Shown here piece by piece: positions 26,652-35,906 of a stretch of 64,000 nucleotides of DNA. Each line of letters starts with the position of its first letter. The stretch's first letter is position 1. Below the pieces are notes generated by a model. It was not told the origin of the DNA and searched no databases. It was given only the letters and a program-made list of their open reading frames with translations. The position numbers and the translations under genes were made by a program. This stretch comes from Haloplasma contractile (GTDB taxonomy: Bacteria > Bacillota_I > Bacilli_A > Haloplasmatales > Haloplasmataceae), in the NCBI GenBank assembly GCA_016841945.1, contig JAENYC010000011.1:1-64000 (forward strand), given 5' to 3'.

Positions 26652-27451
26652 GTGCTTATATATCCTTATTTAAAATGAGATTAATGCAGGGACTACAATA
26701 CCAAGTTGCTGCTTTTGCCGGCGTTTTAACGCAGTTTTTTTGGGGTTTTATGTACATAATGATTTATCAAGCATTCTATCAAAGTACAACTAATGTACAA
26801 CCCATCTCACTCCATCAACTCATTGTCGTCGTCTGGCTCCAACAAAGTTTTCTTGCACTTATCATGTTGTGGTTTAGAGACAATGAAATTATCAGTTTAA
26901 TCCTTAAAGGCGATATTGCTTATGAACTATGCAGACCAGCTGATTTATATGGGTTCTGGTATTCAAGACTCATTGCGCAACGTCTTTCTAGTGCTCTATT
27001 GCGTTTTGTTCCCATTTTACTCGTCGCATCGCTTCTACCATATCCTTATCGCTTCAGCCTTCCTGATAATGTCATTACTTTTTTACTTTTTTTAATTACT
27101 TTATTCTTAGGACTCATCATAGTGGTGGCGATATCGATGCTTATTTATATCTCAATGTTTTATACTTTATCCGGTGTTGGTTCACTTCTCATATTTGGTG
27201 TGTTAGGTGAATTTTTATCAGGACTTATAATACCTGTCCCATTAATGCCACATAGTTTAAAAATCATCGTTTATCTCCTACCGTTTAGATATTGCTCAGA
27301 TTTACCATTTAGAATATATGCTGGTAATATAGGATACCATGAAGCTATCTTAAGTATCTTTGCACAAATTTTTTGGATCATTCTTCTTTTCTTGATTGGA
27401 AAATTATGGATTAAAAAGGCATTAAAAAGAGTTGTCATTCAAGGAGGTTAA
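26648..27451 (+). CDS. ABC-2 family permease, subunit 1
   Basis: The 267-aa membrane protein has six hydrophobic segments and the family segment ELCRPADLYGFWYSRL. Its ATG overlaps the ATPase stop (ATGA). With the following gene it forms the heterodimeric channel of the exporter. The opening KMRLMQGLQYQVAAFAGVLTQFFWG is split here as KMRLMQGLQYQ and AAFAGVLTQFFWG. Confidence 0.85.
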   Translation: MSAYISLFKMRLMQGLQYQVAAFAGVLTQFFWGFMYIMIYQAFYQSTTNVQPISLHQLIVVVWLQQSFLALIMLWFRDNEIISLILKGDIAYELCRPADLYGFWYSRLIAQRLSSALLRFVPILLVASLLPYPYRFSLPDNVITFLLFLITLFLGLIIVVAISMLIYISMFYTLSGVGSLLIFGVLGEFLSGLIIPVPLMPHSLKIIVYLLPFRYCSDLPFRIYAGNIGYHEAILSIFAQIFWIILLFLIGKLWIKKALKRVVIQGG

Positions 27452-27453
27452 GT

Positions 27454-28236
27454 ATGAAATTATATTTTAAATATTTGTCGATTTTATTACGGAGCCAAAT
27501 GCAGTATCGTACATCATTCATTTTACTATCCATTGGACAATTTTTTGTTCCTTTCTCTATTTTTATTTCAATGTATTTATTATTTCAACGATTTGACCAT
27601 ATAGGTGGATGGAATTTATATGAGGTCGCCCTTTGTTATGCGATTATACATATCGGGTTTTCAGTTAGTGAATGTTTCGCAAGAGGTTTTGATGCTTTCC
27701 CATCATATGTTGTTAAGGGTGAGTTCGATAGAATCTTAGTTAGACCTCGTTCAACAGTGTTACAAGTTCTTGGCGCTAGATTTGAGTTTTCACGAATTGG
27801 AAGGTTTTCACAAAGTATTATCGTCATGATTTATGCCTTAATAAATCTATCAATTGAGTGGGATTTCATTAAAATAATAACCCTATTATTTATGATATTA
27901 AGTGGTGTTATTATATTTACTGGTGTATATATGTTAGGTGCAACCTTAAGTTTTTGGACGATTCAAGGTATTGAAGCCATCAACATTGTCACAGATGGCG
28001 GAAGAGAAATGAGTCAATATCCACTCACTATCTATAAAGATTGGGTAAAGAAATTTTTTACCTTCATAATCCCATTTGGGACTGTCAATTATCTTCCGCT
28101 CATGTATATCTTAGATAAGACAAATGGAAATGATTATTTCTATATGGTTATTCCTTTATTTGGTATGTTATTTATCATTCCTTCTTTGATGATTTGGAAA
28201 TTTGGCGTAAAGCATTATAAATCAACGGGTTCATAA
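27454..28236 (+). CDS. ABC-2 family permease, subunit 2
   Basis: This 260-aa protein has six membrane segments and the family's conserved ECFARGFDAFPSYVVKGEFD and FDRILVRPRS. The closing part IPFGTVNYLPLMYILDK is typical of DUF990-type second permeases. AAGGAGG precedes its ATG, two bases after the previous stop. It completes the exporter. Confidence 0.87.
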   Translation: MKLYFKYLSILLRSQMQYRTSFILLSIGQFFVPFSIFISMYLLFQRFDHIGGWNLYEVALCYAIIHIGFSVSECFARGFDAFPSYVVKGEFDRILVRPRSTVLQVLGARFEFSRIGRFSQSIIVMIYALINLSIEWDFIKIITLLFMILSGVIIFTGVYMLGATLSFWTIQGIEAINIVTDGGREMSQYPLTIYKDWVKKFFTFIIPFGTVNYLPLMYILDKTNGNDYFYMVIPLFGMLFIIPSLMIWKFGVKHYKSTGS

Positions 28237-28237
28237 T

Positions 28238-28266
28238 TTGACTAAATGGTTTGTGCTTGCTATAAT
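28238..28266 (+). promoter_or_regulatory. Promoter of the lipoprotein gene at 28295
   Basis: TTGACT, 17 bases, TATAAT, starting directly after the preceding permease stop codon. Confidence 0.75.
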
Positions 28267-28294
28267 TGATTGACAAGATAAATGAGGTGAAAAA

Positions 28295-29026
28295 ATGATG
28301 AAAAAATATATTTTAATTTTGTTATTAATAATAACTACTTTCCTTATTACAGCCTGTGGTAATAAGTCAACATTTGATAAGATTCATAATAATATGATAA
28401 AATCATATAACTATCAAGTCAAAGTTGATATCGATTCTACCATCAATAGTAATAAACGCCTGTCAACATCTACATTGTATTATGATTTTGATAATGAAAA
28501 TATTGGTAATATAAAAATGATAATTGATGATGATGATACTTATTTTCAAATAGATAGAGAAAATGACTCATTTATGTATTACCAAATAAGTACTACCTGG
28601 TATAAACGCTCCTATTATGTCACTTCTGCACCTAATATTATAGGAACAAAGATAGACGCCAACGATTTTGCATTTTTAAATCATAATGACACAGAATACA
28701 CGTTAATTGATGAAACAGATACCCTAAAAACCTATGAATTCATAGTTAAACTTGATAATTATTTTGCTAGAGATTTTCTAGGTGTTACGAATCTTACCGC
28801 AGAAGAACAAACAGAATTACTAAGTGATTTTAAATATATTGTGACCATAGACTTAAAATCTCAATTAATTACTAAAATAGAAATGGATATGAAAGACCTT
28901 ATGGTACAATATATGGAACTTATTGGAGATAGTACCATTATAGAAAATTATCTCGTAACAATAGAATTTTCAAAATATAATGAAGTTGATGTTGAAATTC
29001 CTGAAGAAGCATTAAATGCAAGTTAA
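28295..29026 (+). CDS. Predicted lipoprotein
   Basis: The 243-aa protein has a signal peptide and lipobox LITAC (Cys about residue 22), then a mature part rich in Asp/Thr/Tyr with alternating strands such as LYYDFDNENIGNIKMIIDDD and KYIVTIDLKSQLITKIEMD. This beta-rich layout resembles LolA/LppX-like or DUF-type lipoproteins, but no family can be named. It has its own promoter and terminator. It should sit on the outer face of the membrane. Confidence 0.75.
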   Translation: MMKKYILILLLIITTFLITACGNKSTFDKIHNNMIKSYNYQVKVDIDSTINSNKRLSTSTLYYDFDNENIGNIKMIIDDDDTYFQIDRENDSFMYYQISTTWYKRSYYVTSAPNIIGTKIDANDFAFLNHNDTEYTLIDETDTLKTYEFIVKLDNYFARDFLGVTNLTAEEQTELLSDFKYIVTIDLKSQLITKIEMDMKDLMVQYMELIGDSTIIENYLVTIEFSKYNEVDVEIPEEALNAS

Positions 29027-29031
29027 ATATT

Positions 29032-29064
29032 AAAAACGCTATAAAAGATTATAGCGTTTTTTTT
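29032..29064 (+). terminator. Intrinsic terminator after the lipoprotein gene
   Basis: AAAACGCTATAA / TTATAGCGTTTT with a four-base loop, followed by further T. The region 29065-29155 before the convergent MATE gene holds nothing else visible. Confidence 0.9.
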
Positions 29065-29155
29065 AACTAGTTCTGATTCTAAATTAGTAATCCTAATAAA
29101 GAATGATTCTAGTTGTTGATAATATTATATTGAATTTATGATAATTTATACCTCT

Positions 29156-30508
29156 TTATGTTAAATTTATTAACCATTTTTTTCGTTTATATAATGCCAT
29201 ACTAACAAATGCATTTAATATTCTCGTTGATTCTACCGCAAGAATAAGTATTATGATATTAAAATGCAGAAGATAACCACAGATTAAGGCAACCGGTACT
29301 TTAACTAACCACATAAAGAGTGAATCTAAACACATGACTTCAATAACTCTACCACCACTTCTTAAGACAAAGAAAGGGATTCTAGTTAACATCAAGATTG
29401 GTGCAATCATTCCTTGTATTAGGACGGCATAAGTGATAAGTAACTTTGTTTCAGGTTCTATATTATAAAATAGTGGCACAATAAACGCTAAAACACTTAA
29501 AATAACAGCGATGACTAATCCCATCATAACGGCATAGCCCAGTAGATAATCAGCATTTTTCTCAGCTTCTTCTAGTTCATTATTGCCTAGTTTTGAACCA
29601 ATAAAAATGCTCGTGGCTGTTCCCATACCACTGGCAAGGATAAAGACTACTTGCCTTATCATGTCAGAAATGTTGACAACCGTAATTGCACTCGTTCCTA
29701 ATTGACTATATGTTTTAAATATAATGATTAAAGATAAAGTAAAAAAGATTTCATTTATAAACAGTGGAAATACGCGTAAAAAAGTTCTAAATGTTAAACG
29801 AAGATCAATTTTTAAATAGCTAAAGACATTGGTTTTAAATGGATAATCGTTCAAAACAAATATGACTAGATAGATAATCAACTCTATCATCCTAGCAATT
29901 ACTGTACCAATGGCTGCTCCTTTTACACCTAATTCAGGGAAAATCCAAATACCATATATTAAAAAGAAGTTTAGTATAGAATTAGTAATCATTCCTATAC
30001 CACTTGCCACCATCGGTATATAAGTTAACTTTAATGGTCTAAAAGTAAAAGCAAAAGCTGTTGAAATCGATAATGGTAAAAAACTCCAAATGGCTATTTT
30101 TAAATATCGTATGCCATAATCGAAAGCTTCGGTATTATTATCTAAAAATACACCTACAATTTCTTTTGCATATAATAAACCTATCAGAAAAAAAATGACA
30201 GTTACCATGAATGGAAACACTAATTTAATTCCAAACATTTTCTTTAATTCGTCTGTCTTCTTTTGTCCATAAAATTGAGCAGTAAATATAGCTGCACCTG
30301 TACATATGGATGCAATGACGGGATAGAATAATTTATAATATTGATTGGCTACTGCAACACCAGCTATTTCTGGTTCACCTAATTGTCCCACCATTATATT
30401 GTCTAAAAAATTGATAAAATTCTGAATAAAAAACTGAATAATAATCGGAATAACAATGATAAATAGTTGTTTGTAAAACATTTTATCTGCGATATACTTT
30501 TTATACAT
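29156..30508 (-). CDS. MATE family multidrug efflux protein
   Basis: The 450-aa membrane protein has twelve hydrophobic helices in two halves. It shows typical MATE segments: NFLDNIMVGQLGEPEIAGVA near residue 35, FYGQKK after TM2, and GTATSIFIGSKLGNNE in the second half. It is expected to export cationic drugs with Na+ or H+. GTGAGG precedes the ATG. The gene is single and divergent from the OFA transporter. Confidence 0.93.
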   Translation of the reverse strand: MYKKYIADKMFYKQLFIIVIPIIIQFFIQNFINFLDNIMVGQLGEPEIAGVAVANQYYKLFYPVIASICTGAAIFTAQFYGQKKTDELKKMFGIKLVFPFMVTVIFFLIGLLYAKEIVGVFLDNNTEAFDYGIRYLKIAIWSFLPLSISTAFAFTFRPLKLTYIPMVASGIGMITNSILNFFLIYGIWIFPELGVKGAAIGTVIARMIELIIYLVIFVLNDYPFKTNVFSYLKIDLRLTFRTFLRVFPLFINEIFFTLSLIIIFKTYSQLGTSAITVVNISDMIRQVVFILASGMGTATSIFIGSKLGNNELEEAEKNADYLLGYAVMMGLVIAVILSVLAFIVPLFYNIEPETKLLITYAVLIQGMIAPILMLTRIPFFVLRSGGRVIEVMCLDSLFMWLVKVPVALICGYLLHFNIIILILAVESTRILNAFVSMALYKRKKWLINLT

Positions 30509-30655
30509 ATTTACCTCACATCAATATCTTTTTTATAAACCAAATAATATTATATCTTATATACCAAAATCTAACAAATAAAATGAGTTGCGTAATTGTT
30601 GAAATTTGTTATAATACTATTAGTTTGATATTCAAAGTATTATAAGGAGTAAGAC

Positions 30656-31822
30656 ATGAAAATACATAATCGATTGACTATAATATTTGGCGCTATTCTT
30701 GTACAAATGTGTATCGGTACCATTTATTCTTGGAGTTTATTTAATGAACCATTAATGAACAAATTAGGAAAAACTGAATCAGAAGTTGTCATTTCTTTTT
30801 CAATCGCAGTTTTTATTTTCGCGCTTTCAACCATATTATCTGGTCGGTTACAAGACAAAATAGGACCCAGAATTGTTGCTACAATAGGAGGGTTCCTCTA
30901 TGGTGGAGGAATAATTTTATCCGCTTTTTCAAGCAACTTACTAACCCTATATATAACTTATGGAATAATAGGCGGAATGGGTGTTGGGTTTGCATATGTA
31001 TGTCCTATTACAACATCTTTAAAATGGTTTCCGAATAAAAAAGGATTAATTACAGGTGTGTCTGTAGGTGCTTTTGGTCTAGGAAGTTTAGTTTTCAAGT
31101 TCATTATTCAAGGTTTATTAACGAGTTATGGCATTAGTCATACATTTATATATATTGGAATCATCTATTTAGTTCTAATTTTATTAGGTGCTCAATTTCT
31201 AGTTGTTCCTAATAATTTAAAAGAAACAAATACACTTCATACAAAGAATCATTATCAAGTGAAAGAAATGTTAAAAACAAAATCTTTTTATTATATCTTC
31301 TCTCTGTATTTATTAGGTTGTAGTAGTGGACTACTCGTTATTGGACTTGCCAAAGATATAGGTGTTGATTTTGTTCAACTAGACCCCATAACTGCATCTA
31401 ACGCGGTTGTCGTCATAGCTTTATTTAATGCGAGTGGTCGTATTATATGGGCATCTCTTACTGATAAACTGAATATATTTAGCGTGGTTCTATTTATGTT
31501 TTTATTTACCTCTCTTTTTATGGGAATATTAAGTTTCATTCCTTTAAACACATTTTTATATTTCTTCTCATTATCTGGTATTGCCCTTTGTTTTGGTGGT
31601 TTTCTAGCAGTATTTCCTATTATCACTGGACGGTTTTATGGACTAAAAAATCACGGTGCTAATTATGGAGTTATGTATCAAGCATACGGTATTGCTGCAT
31701 TATTAGGTCCCTTAATCAATCAAATTATAGGTCAACTTATGACCACTTTTATGATATCAACTTTCTTATCTATAATAGGTTTATATCTGACTCATACCTT
31801 TAAGAAAAAAATGGACTCATAG
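30656..31822 (+). CDS. MFS transporter, oxalate/formate antiporter (OFA) family
   Basis: The 388-aa, twelve-helix carrier has the OFA start QMCIGTIYSWSLFNEPL, motif A GRLQDKIGPR, and YGIIGGMGVGFAYVCPITTS. OFA members carry oxalate/formate, lactate or other monocarboxylates; the substrate here is open. AAGGAG precedes ATG, and TTGCGT-16-TATAAT upstream is a possible promoter. Its stop codon sits in the loop of a terminator shared with the convergent MFS gene. Confidence 0.9.
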   Translation: MKIHNRLTIIFGAILVQMCIGTIYSWSLFNEPLMNKLGKTESEVVISFSIAVFIFALSTILSGRLQDKIGPRIVATIGGFLYGGGIILSAFSSNLLTLYITYGIIGGMGVGFAYVCPITTSLKWFPNKKGLITGVSVGAFGLGSLVFKFIIQGLLTSYGISHTFIYIGIIYLVLILLGAQFLVVPNNLKETNTLHTKNHYQVKEMLKTKSFYYIFSLYLLGCSSGLLVIGLAKDIGVDFVQLDPITASNAVVVIALFNASGRIIWASLTDKLNIFSVVLFMFLFTSLFMGILSFIPLNTFLYFFSLSGIALCFGGFLAVFPIITGRFYGLKNHGANYGVMYQAYGIAALLGPLINQIIGQLMTTFMISTFLSIIGLYLTHTFKKKMDS

Positions 31823-31831
31823 TCCATTTTT
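31807..31831. terminator. Terminator holding both stop codons of a convergent gene pair
   Basis: An 11-bp stem AAAAATGGACT / AGTCCATTTTT with loop CAT. The plus-strand TAG (31820-31822) and the minus-strand TGA (31817-31819) lie at the loop, so the two coding regions overlap by six bases inside the hairpin. Confidence 0.85.
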
Positions 31832-33034
31832 CTTTAACCTCTTATAAGTTTTATTATAAAAAAATACGGTCGGTAGTAGTACAATACTCGAAATAAGTAA
31901 TGCAAATTCTATAGATATACTTGATGCAATAATACCTAATATAGGGCCTCCAATAATTTGCCCAAAAGCATCAATTTGTCCGAAAGTTGATAATACTGTT
32001 GCTCTAACAGATGATTCAATTTGTTGATTCATCCAAGCACGATAGATGGGACTAATGGTAACTCTAAAGATATAAAATGAAAAATACATCATCATAGCTA
32101 AAATAAATTGATTCGATAAAGCAAAGAATATCAAACTAATAATCATTAATATATTGATCATTGACAACATCCATACCTTTTCTAACTTGCCTTTTTTCTC
32201 TAGATTTCTTTTTATTACCTCCACAATAACAATTGTTGAAATGGTCGAAATCAAGTTAATAAGGCCAATCCAGAAGATGGGTTTTAATAATGTCGGAAAA
32301 CCAAGCTGTTTTAAATGTGGTTGCCATAATCTATCAAATCCTTCACTATATAAACCATAGAAAAGTGAAATTAAAACCATTGATATTAAAATAGGTTTCG
32401 TTTTAATAAATTTAATTCCCTCTATAAAAGTATGAACCATCTGTTGATAAGTATTTAAATCATCTTTTTTTGTCTTATGAAAATGCCTCTCTTCCATTAT
32501 GATGGCTAAATAAATTGCTAATCCTATAAATAAGATACCTCCGATTAACATTGGTAAATTGATGATGAAGTATCCAATCGTCACACTTGTTGCAATACCT
32601 AATAAGGTAAAAAATTGCCCAAATTGAGCCCCTCTTAAATATACATTTTCTAAGTTCTCTCCATTTAACTCATCTGCAATCCACGCTTCATTTGCTCCAC
32701 TTAAAAATGTTGCGCCTATTCCCCATACAATTTGCGTCATTATAATGACGTAAAAGAAGGGCATACTCCCTTCTATAATAAAAGCACTACCAATTAATAT
32801 AAGTCCAATAATAATGGATAATTTTCGACTCTTTAAGTCAGCAAGAATACCTGTTGGTATCTCAAAGAGAAAACAAGATAATTCTAAGATAGTACCAACA
32901 AACACGATTTGAAATGGTGTAAGCAGTGCTACTTCTAAACGGTATAATTGACTGACTGTAAAAATAAGAGAAAACAAAAAGGCAACTGCACTACAATAAA
33001 TTAAATAAACATGATATGCTTTTTTTTGATACAT
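31817..33034 (-). CDS. MFS transporter (drug efflux-type)
   Basis: The 405-aa membrane protein has twelve hydrophobic helices and the MFS motif GILADLKSRKLSIIIG after TM2, with FLFEIPTG just before it, the pattern of YxiO/MdtG-like and tetracycline-type MFS exporters of Firmicutes. The middle loop HFHKTKKDDLNTYQQM separates the halves. It overlaps the EamA stop by one base, forming a two-gene operon. Substrate is unknown. Confidence 0.87.
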   Translation of the reverse strand: MYQKKAYHVYLIYCSAVAFLFSLIFTVSQLYRLEVALLTPFQIVFVGTILELSCFLFEIPTGILADLKSRKLSIIIGLILIGSAFIIEGSMPFFYVIIMTQIVWGIGATFLSGANEAWIADELNGENLENVYLRGAQFGQFFTLLGIATSVTIGYFIINLPMLIGGILFIGLAIYLAIIMEERHFHKTKKDDLNTYQQMVHTFIEGIKFIKTKPILISMVLISLFYGLYSEGFDRLWQPHLKQLGFPTLLKPIFWIGLINLISTISTIVIVEVIKRNLEKKGKLEKVWMLSMINILMIISLIFFALSNQFILAMMMYFSFYIFRVTISPIYRAWMNQQIESSVRATVLSTFGQIDAFGQIIGGPILGIIASSISIEFALLISSIVLLPTVFFYNKTYKRLKKNGL

Positions 33035-33933
33035 TATCTTCTCCGTTCTAGTTTTTTATTATAATTAATAATATAAATAGCGATAAGGGCTAAAATACCA
33101 CCAATAATAGTCCACCATTCTACTTTTTCTTTTAATATTAACCAACTAAAAAAGACAGCACTGCTTGGGACTAAAAAGGTATAAGAACTGGCTTTATTAG
33201 CTCCTAATTGGCTCGCTGCATAAAAGTATACAGTCGTTCCAAAAGTGGTAGCGGCAAGAGATAGATAGAAAATATTTATCCAGGTTATGCTTTGAACTTC
33301 TGATATATCAAACACGCCTTTTGGAATCGCAAGGATAAAATTTAATAATGCGGCTAATCCATAAGTATAGAAACTAAATACAAAAGGTGATATATTTAAT
33401 TTAGATTTTTGTGTGATGACAGAAAGTAGTGCCCAAGAAAGTGCTGCTAATAAAAATAAAAGGTCACCACCACCTAAAAAACTTGGATTAAAGATATTCC
33501 ATATTTGAAATAAGATAGCACCACCTATTAAACCAATGAACAGTCCAATTGCTTCTTTTAATTTCATGGACTGTTTTAAAATAATCACGGATATCAAAAA
33601 GGTAAACAATGGATTAAGTGTTGTGACAATCACACCACCCTCATTAGCAAGACCATATCTTAAACCATATAAAAAAAAGAAATTATATAGTACTAAAAAT
33701 ATCGCACCAATGATTACTTGATACCGTCCTCTTTTATTTAAACTTAAAGATGGTTTTAAGTATAATATAATTGGTATAAAGGATATAAAAGTAATAAAAA
33801 ACCGCCAAAACACAACAATTTCTAAAGCTACTTCAATGTCAATAGCTTTACCTGAGGTCCAACTCCCTCCCCATGTTAACATCGCAATGACGATGATAAC
33901 AGCAAAAACCGTTTCTTTTTTTATCTTCGACAT
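33034..33933 (-). CDS. EamA/DMT family permease
   Basis: The 299-aa protein has ten membrane helices in two EamA repeats (about residues 10-145 and 155-292). Typical pieces are WGGSWTSGKAI at the start, VFWRFFITF, and AALSWALLSVITQK opening repeat 2. These drug/metabolite transporters export amino acids, nucleosides or other small molecules. It overlaps the MFS gene at 33034, so both are cotranscribed, EamA first. Confidence 0.9.
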   Translation of the reverse strand: MSKIKKETVFAVIIVIAMLTWGGSWTSGKAIDIEVALEIVVFWRFFITFISFIPIILYLKPSLSLNKRGRYQVIIGAIFLVLYNFFFLYGLRYGLANEGGVIVTTLNPLFTFLISVIILKQSMKLKEAIGLFIGLIGGAILFQIWNIFNPSFLGGGDLLFLLAALSWALLSVITQKSKLNISPFVFSFYTYGLAALLNFILAIPKGVFDISEVQSITWINIFYLSLAATTFGTTVYFYAASQLGANKASSYTFLVPSSAVFFSWLILKEKVEWWTIIGGILALIAIYIINYNKKLERRR

Positions 33934-34010
33934 AATAATTCCTCATTTCCTAACCTTCTCACTTATTATATCAAAAAAACCTTTGATTTTTCTATAATAT
34001 TATATTTACA

Positions 34011-34042
34011 AATAAAATGCAAGGATGTCCTTGCATTTTATT
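34011..34042. terminator. Terminator overlapping the aminotransferase stop codon
   Basis: Fifteen-base arms AATAAAATGCAAGGA / TCCTTGCATTTTATT around TG. The arm includes the TAA of the minus-strand aminotransferase gene. The stem could also act on plus-strand transcripts. Confidence 0.7.
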
Positions 34043-35057
34043 GATTCACATATGTTTCTAAAGCATCTAACAATAAATTATTTTCTTCAACAGATTTAAT
34101 GGTTATTCTAATATAGTCACCATCTAATCCAGGATGATTTCTTGTATGGCGTACAACTAATCCTTTTGTTAATAGGTACTTAATTAACTTAATATCATCA
34201 TCCACCTTCATCACAAAGAAATTAACAGGACTATCAAATACTTCAAATCCTAGTTTCCTTAATCTATGAAACATTCTTTTTCTTTCTTTATCATAAAATT
34301 CCTTGGTTTTATCAATAAAATCAAAGTCATTTAAATAAGTTAGACTAACAATTTGTGCAATACTATTAACACTCCATGTAGGTTGTCTATCTTTTATCTT
34401 ATTAATATTGTTTACATGTGATAAAACATACCCTATTCTTAATCCTGATAGATGATAAAATTTTGTAAGGGACCTTAAAATATATACATTTTTTAGTGAT
34501 TTAACATCTAATGTTTGATGATGAATACTCATAAAATCAATATAAGCTTCATCAATGATTAAGTCTACGTGTTTTTTCTTTAATTCATGTGCTAATGTTG
34601 ACATCACATCACATTCAAAATAACGTCCAGTAGGGTTATTTGGATTACAGATAAATAATGCATCATGTGTTTCTTTGACTTCATTAAAATCGAATACATA
34701 TTCAACATTTACATGAAAGGATTTTAATGCTTTTTCATATTCTGAATATGTTGGATGTAAAATCGCAACAGTTTTATTTTGATAATAAGATGCTAAAATA
34801 TAAATTAACTCATTCGTACCATTAGAAAACAAAATGTTTTCAATTGGTATTTCTTCTCTTTCTGATATTAATTGTCTTAATCCACATGCTTCATCATCAG
34901 GATAAGTATCAAAATATGATTCATAGTTGATATCTAATTTTTTTTCTTGTTTAATCGCATTGCCATTGTCACTGAAATCTATCACTTTATCTGGCATTGG
35001 AATTTTAAACTGTTCATATAATTTTTCTGGGTTTGCACCATGTAAACGCCATTCCAT
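34038..35057 (-). CDS. Class I/II PLP aminotransferase, CobD/HisC-like
   Basis: The 339-aa PLP enzyme starts with HGANPEKLYEQF, has FSNGTNELIYILA, NPNNPTGRYFE, the Asp of IIDEAYIDF and the Schiff-base Lys in SLTKFYHLSGLRIGY, followed by RQPTWSVNSIAQ. This combination fits threonine-phosphate decarboxylase (CobD) more than histidinol-phosphate aminotransferase, but no cobalamin or his gene is in the window, so the reaction stays open. GGTGG precedes the ATG. It follows the DUF1189 gene by 22 bases, perhaps on one transcript. Confidence 0.8.
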   Translation of the reverse strand: MEWRLHGANPEKLYEQFKIPMPDKVIDFSDNGNAIKQEKKLDINYESYFDTYPDDEACGLRQLISEREEIPIENILFSNGTNELIYILASYYQNKTVAILHPTYSEYEKALKSFHVNVEYVFDFNEVKETHDALFICNPNNPTGRYFECDVMSTLAHELKKKHVDLIIDEAYIDFMSIHHQTLDVKSLKNVYILRSLTKFYHLSGLRIGYVLSHVNNINKIKDRQPTWSVNSIAQIVSLTYLNDFDFIDKTKEFYDKERKRMFHRLRKLGFEVFDSPVNFFVMKVDDDIKLIKYLLTKGLVVRHTRNHPGLDGDYIRITIKSVEENNLLLDALETYVNQ

Positions 35058-35079
35058 TAGATAACACCACCTTTTTTGA

Positions 35080-35862
35080 TTACTCTACATCAAATGGCAT
35101 CTCTACCTTTTCTTCTTCAGGTTCTTGATATCCATGTTTTACCGCAAGATAAGTCAACCCAAATATAATCGCATAATCAAATATAACCGTTACAATTAAA
35201 CCACCAATTGGCATGTATGAGGTAATCCAACTAATAAACGATACACCAAATATCATTCTTGTGACGGCATTAAATGCAACATAAGGCAGAACAGTGATAA
35301 TGGTTAATTTATACATTTGATCAAACTTAATCGGTTTTTTCATAAATTCTTTAAATATAAACATCATCACTGCAGCTAAAAGAATATTCGCTAAAATATA
35401 GAATATTGTCCCCACTAGAAATGAACCAACAAAACCAGCGATATAAATGATAATGATAAAAGAGTTTAATATATTACTTACATCATTCACATTAAAATCT
35501 GGTCCTTGATTTCCTATTTGTAGTAACTGCTCATAACTAAAACTACGACCATCTTGTAATAAAACATAATTCTGAGTTAATATGATATTCTGACTCGTAT
35601 TAGTTAATTCCTCTCGACCTAAATCAATAATAATTCCTTCATATTCATAGTATTCTTCATTACAAACTAATTGATAATTTGTAATTTGGCATCCAGTCTC
35701 ATCCGCAAATTGTCTTAATTCTGTTTCATCTAAACTATTCATGGTTAAAAGCATAGATACTAAAACAGATAGTGCAAAAATTAGACCTAATACCATAGAA
35801 AATAGAAATGCTTTTCCTAATCCTTTTTCTGATTGATTATATGCATAACGAAAAAATGACAT
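35080..35862 (-). CDS. DUF1189-like membrane protein
   Basis: The 260-aa protein has one membrane segment after a short cytoplasmic start (FRYAYNQSEKGLGKAFLFSM), an extracytoplasmic domain of about 90 residues with two Cys (DETGCQITNYQLVCNEEYY), and four to five C-terminal helices. This layout matches DUF1189. Function is unknown. GGAGG precedes the ATG. The acidic tail EEEKVEMPFDVE ends the protein. Confidence 0.7.
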   Translation of the reverse strand: MSFFRYAYNQSEKGLGKAFLFSMVLGLIFALSVLVSMLLTMNSLDETELRQFADETGCQITNYQLVCNEEYYEYEGIIIDLGREELTNTSQNIILTQNYVLLQDGRSFSYEQLLQIGNQGPDFNVNDVSNILNSFIIIIYIAGFVGSFLVGTIFYILANILLAAVMMFIFKEFMKKPIKFDQMYKLTIITVLPYVAFNAVTRMIFGVSFISWITSYMPIGGLIVTVIFDYAIIFGLTYLAVKHGYQEPEEEKVEMPFDVE

Positions 35863-35906
35863 AATGTTCCTCCTTTTTTTTATTACTTATATTATATAAT
35901 ATTATT

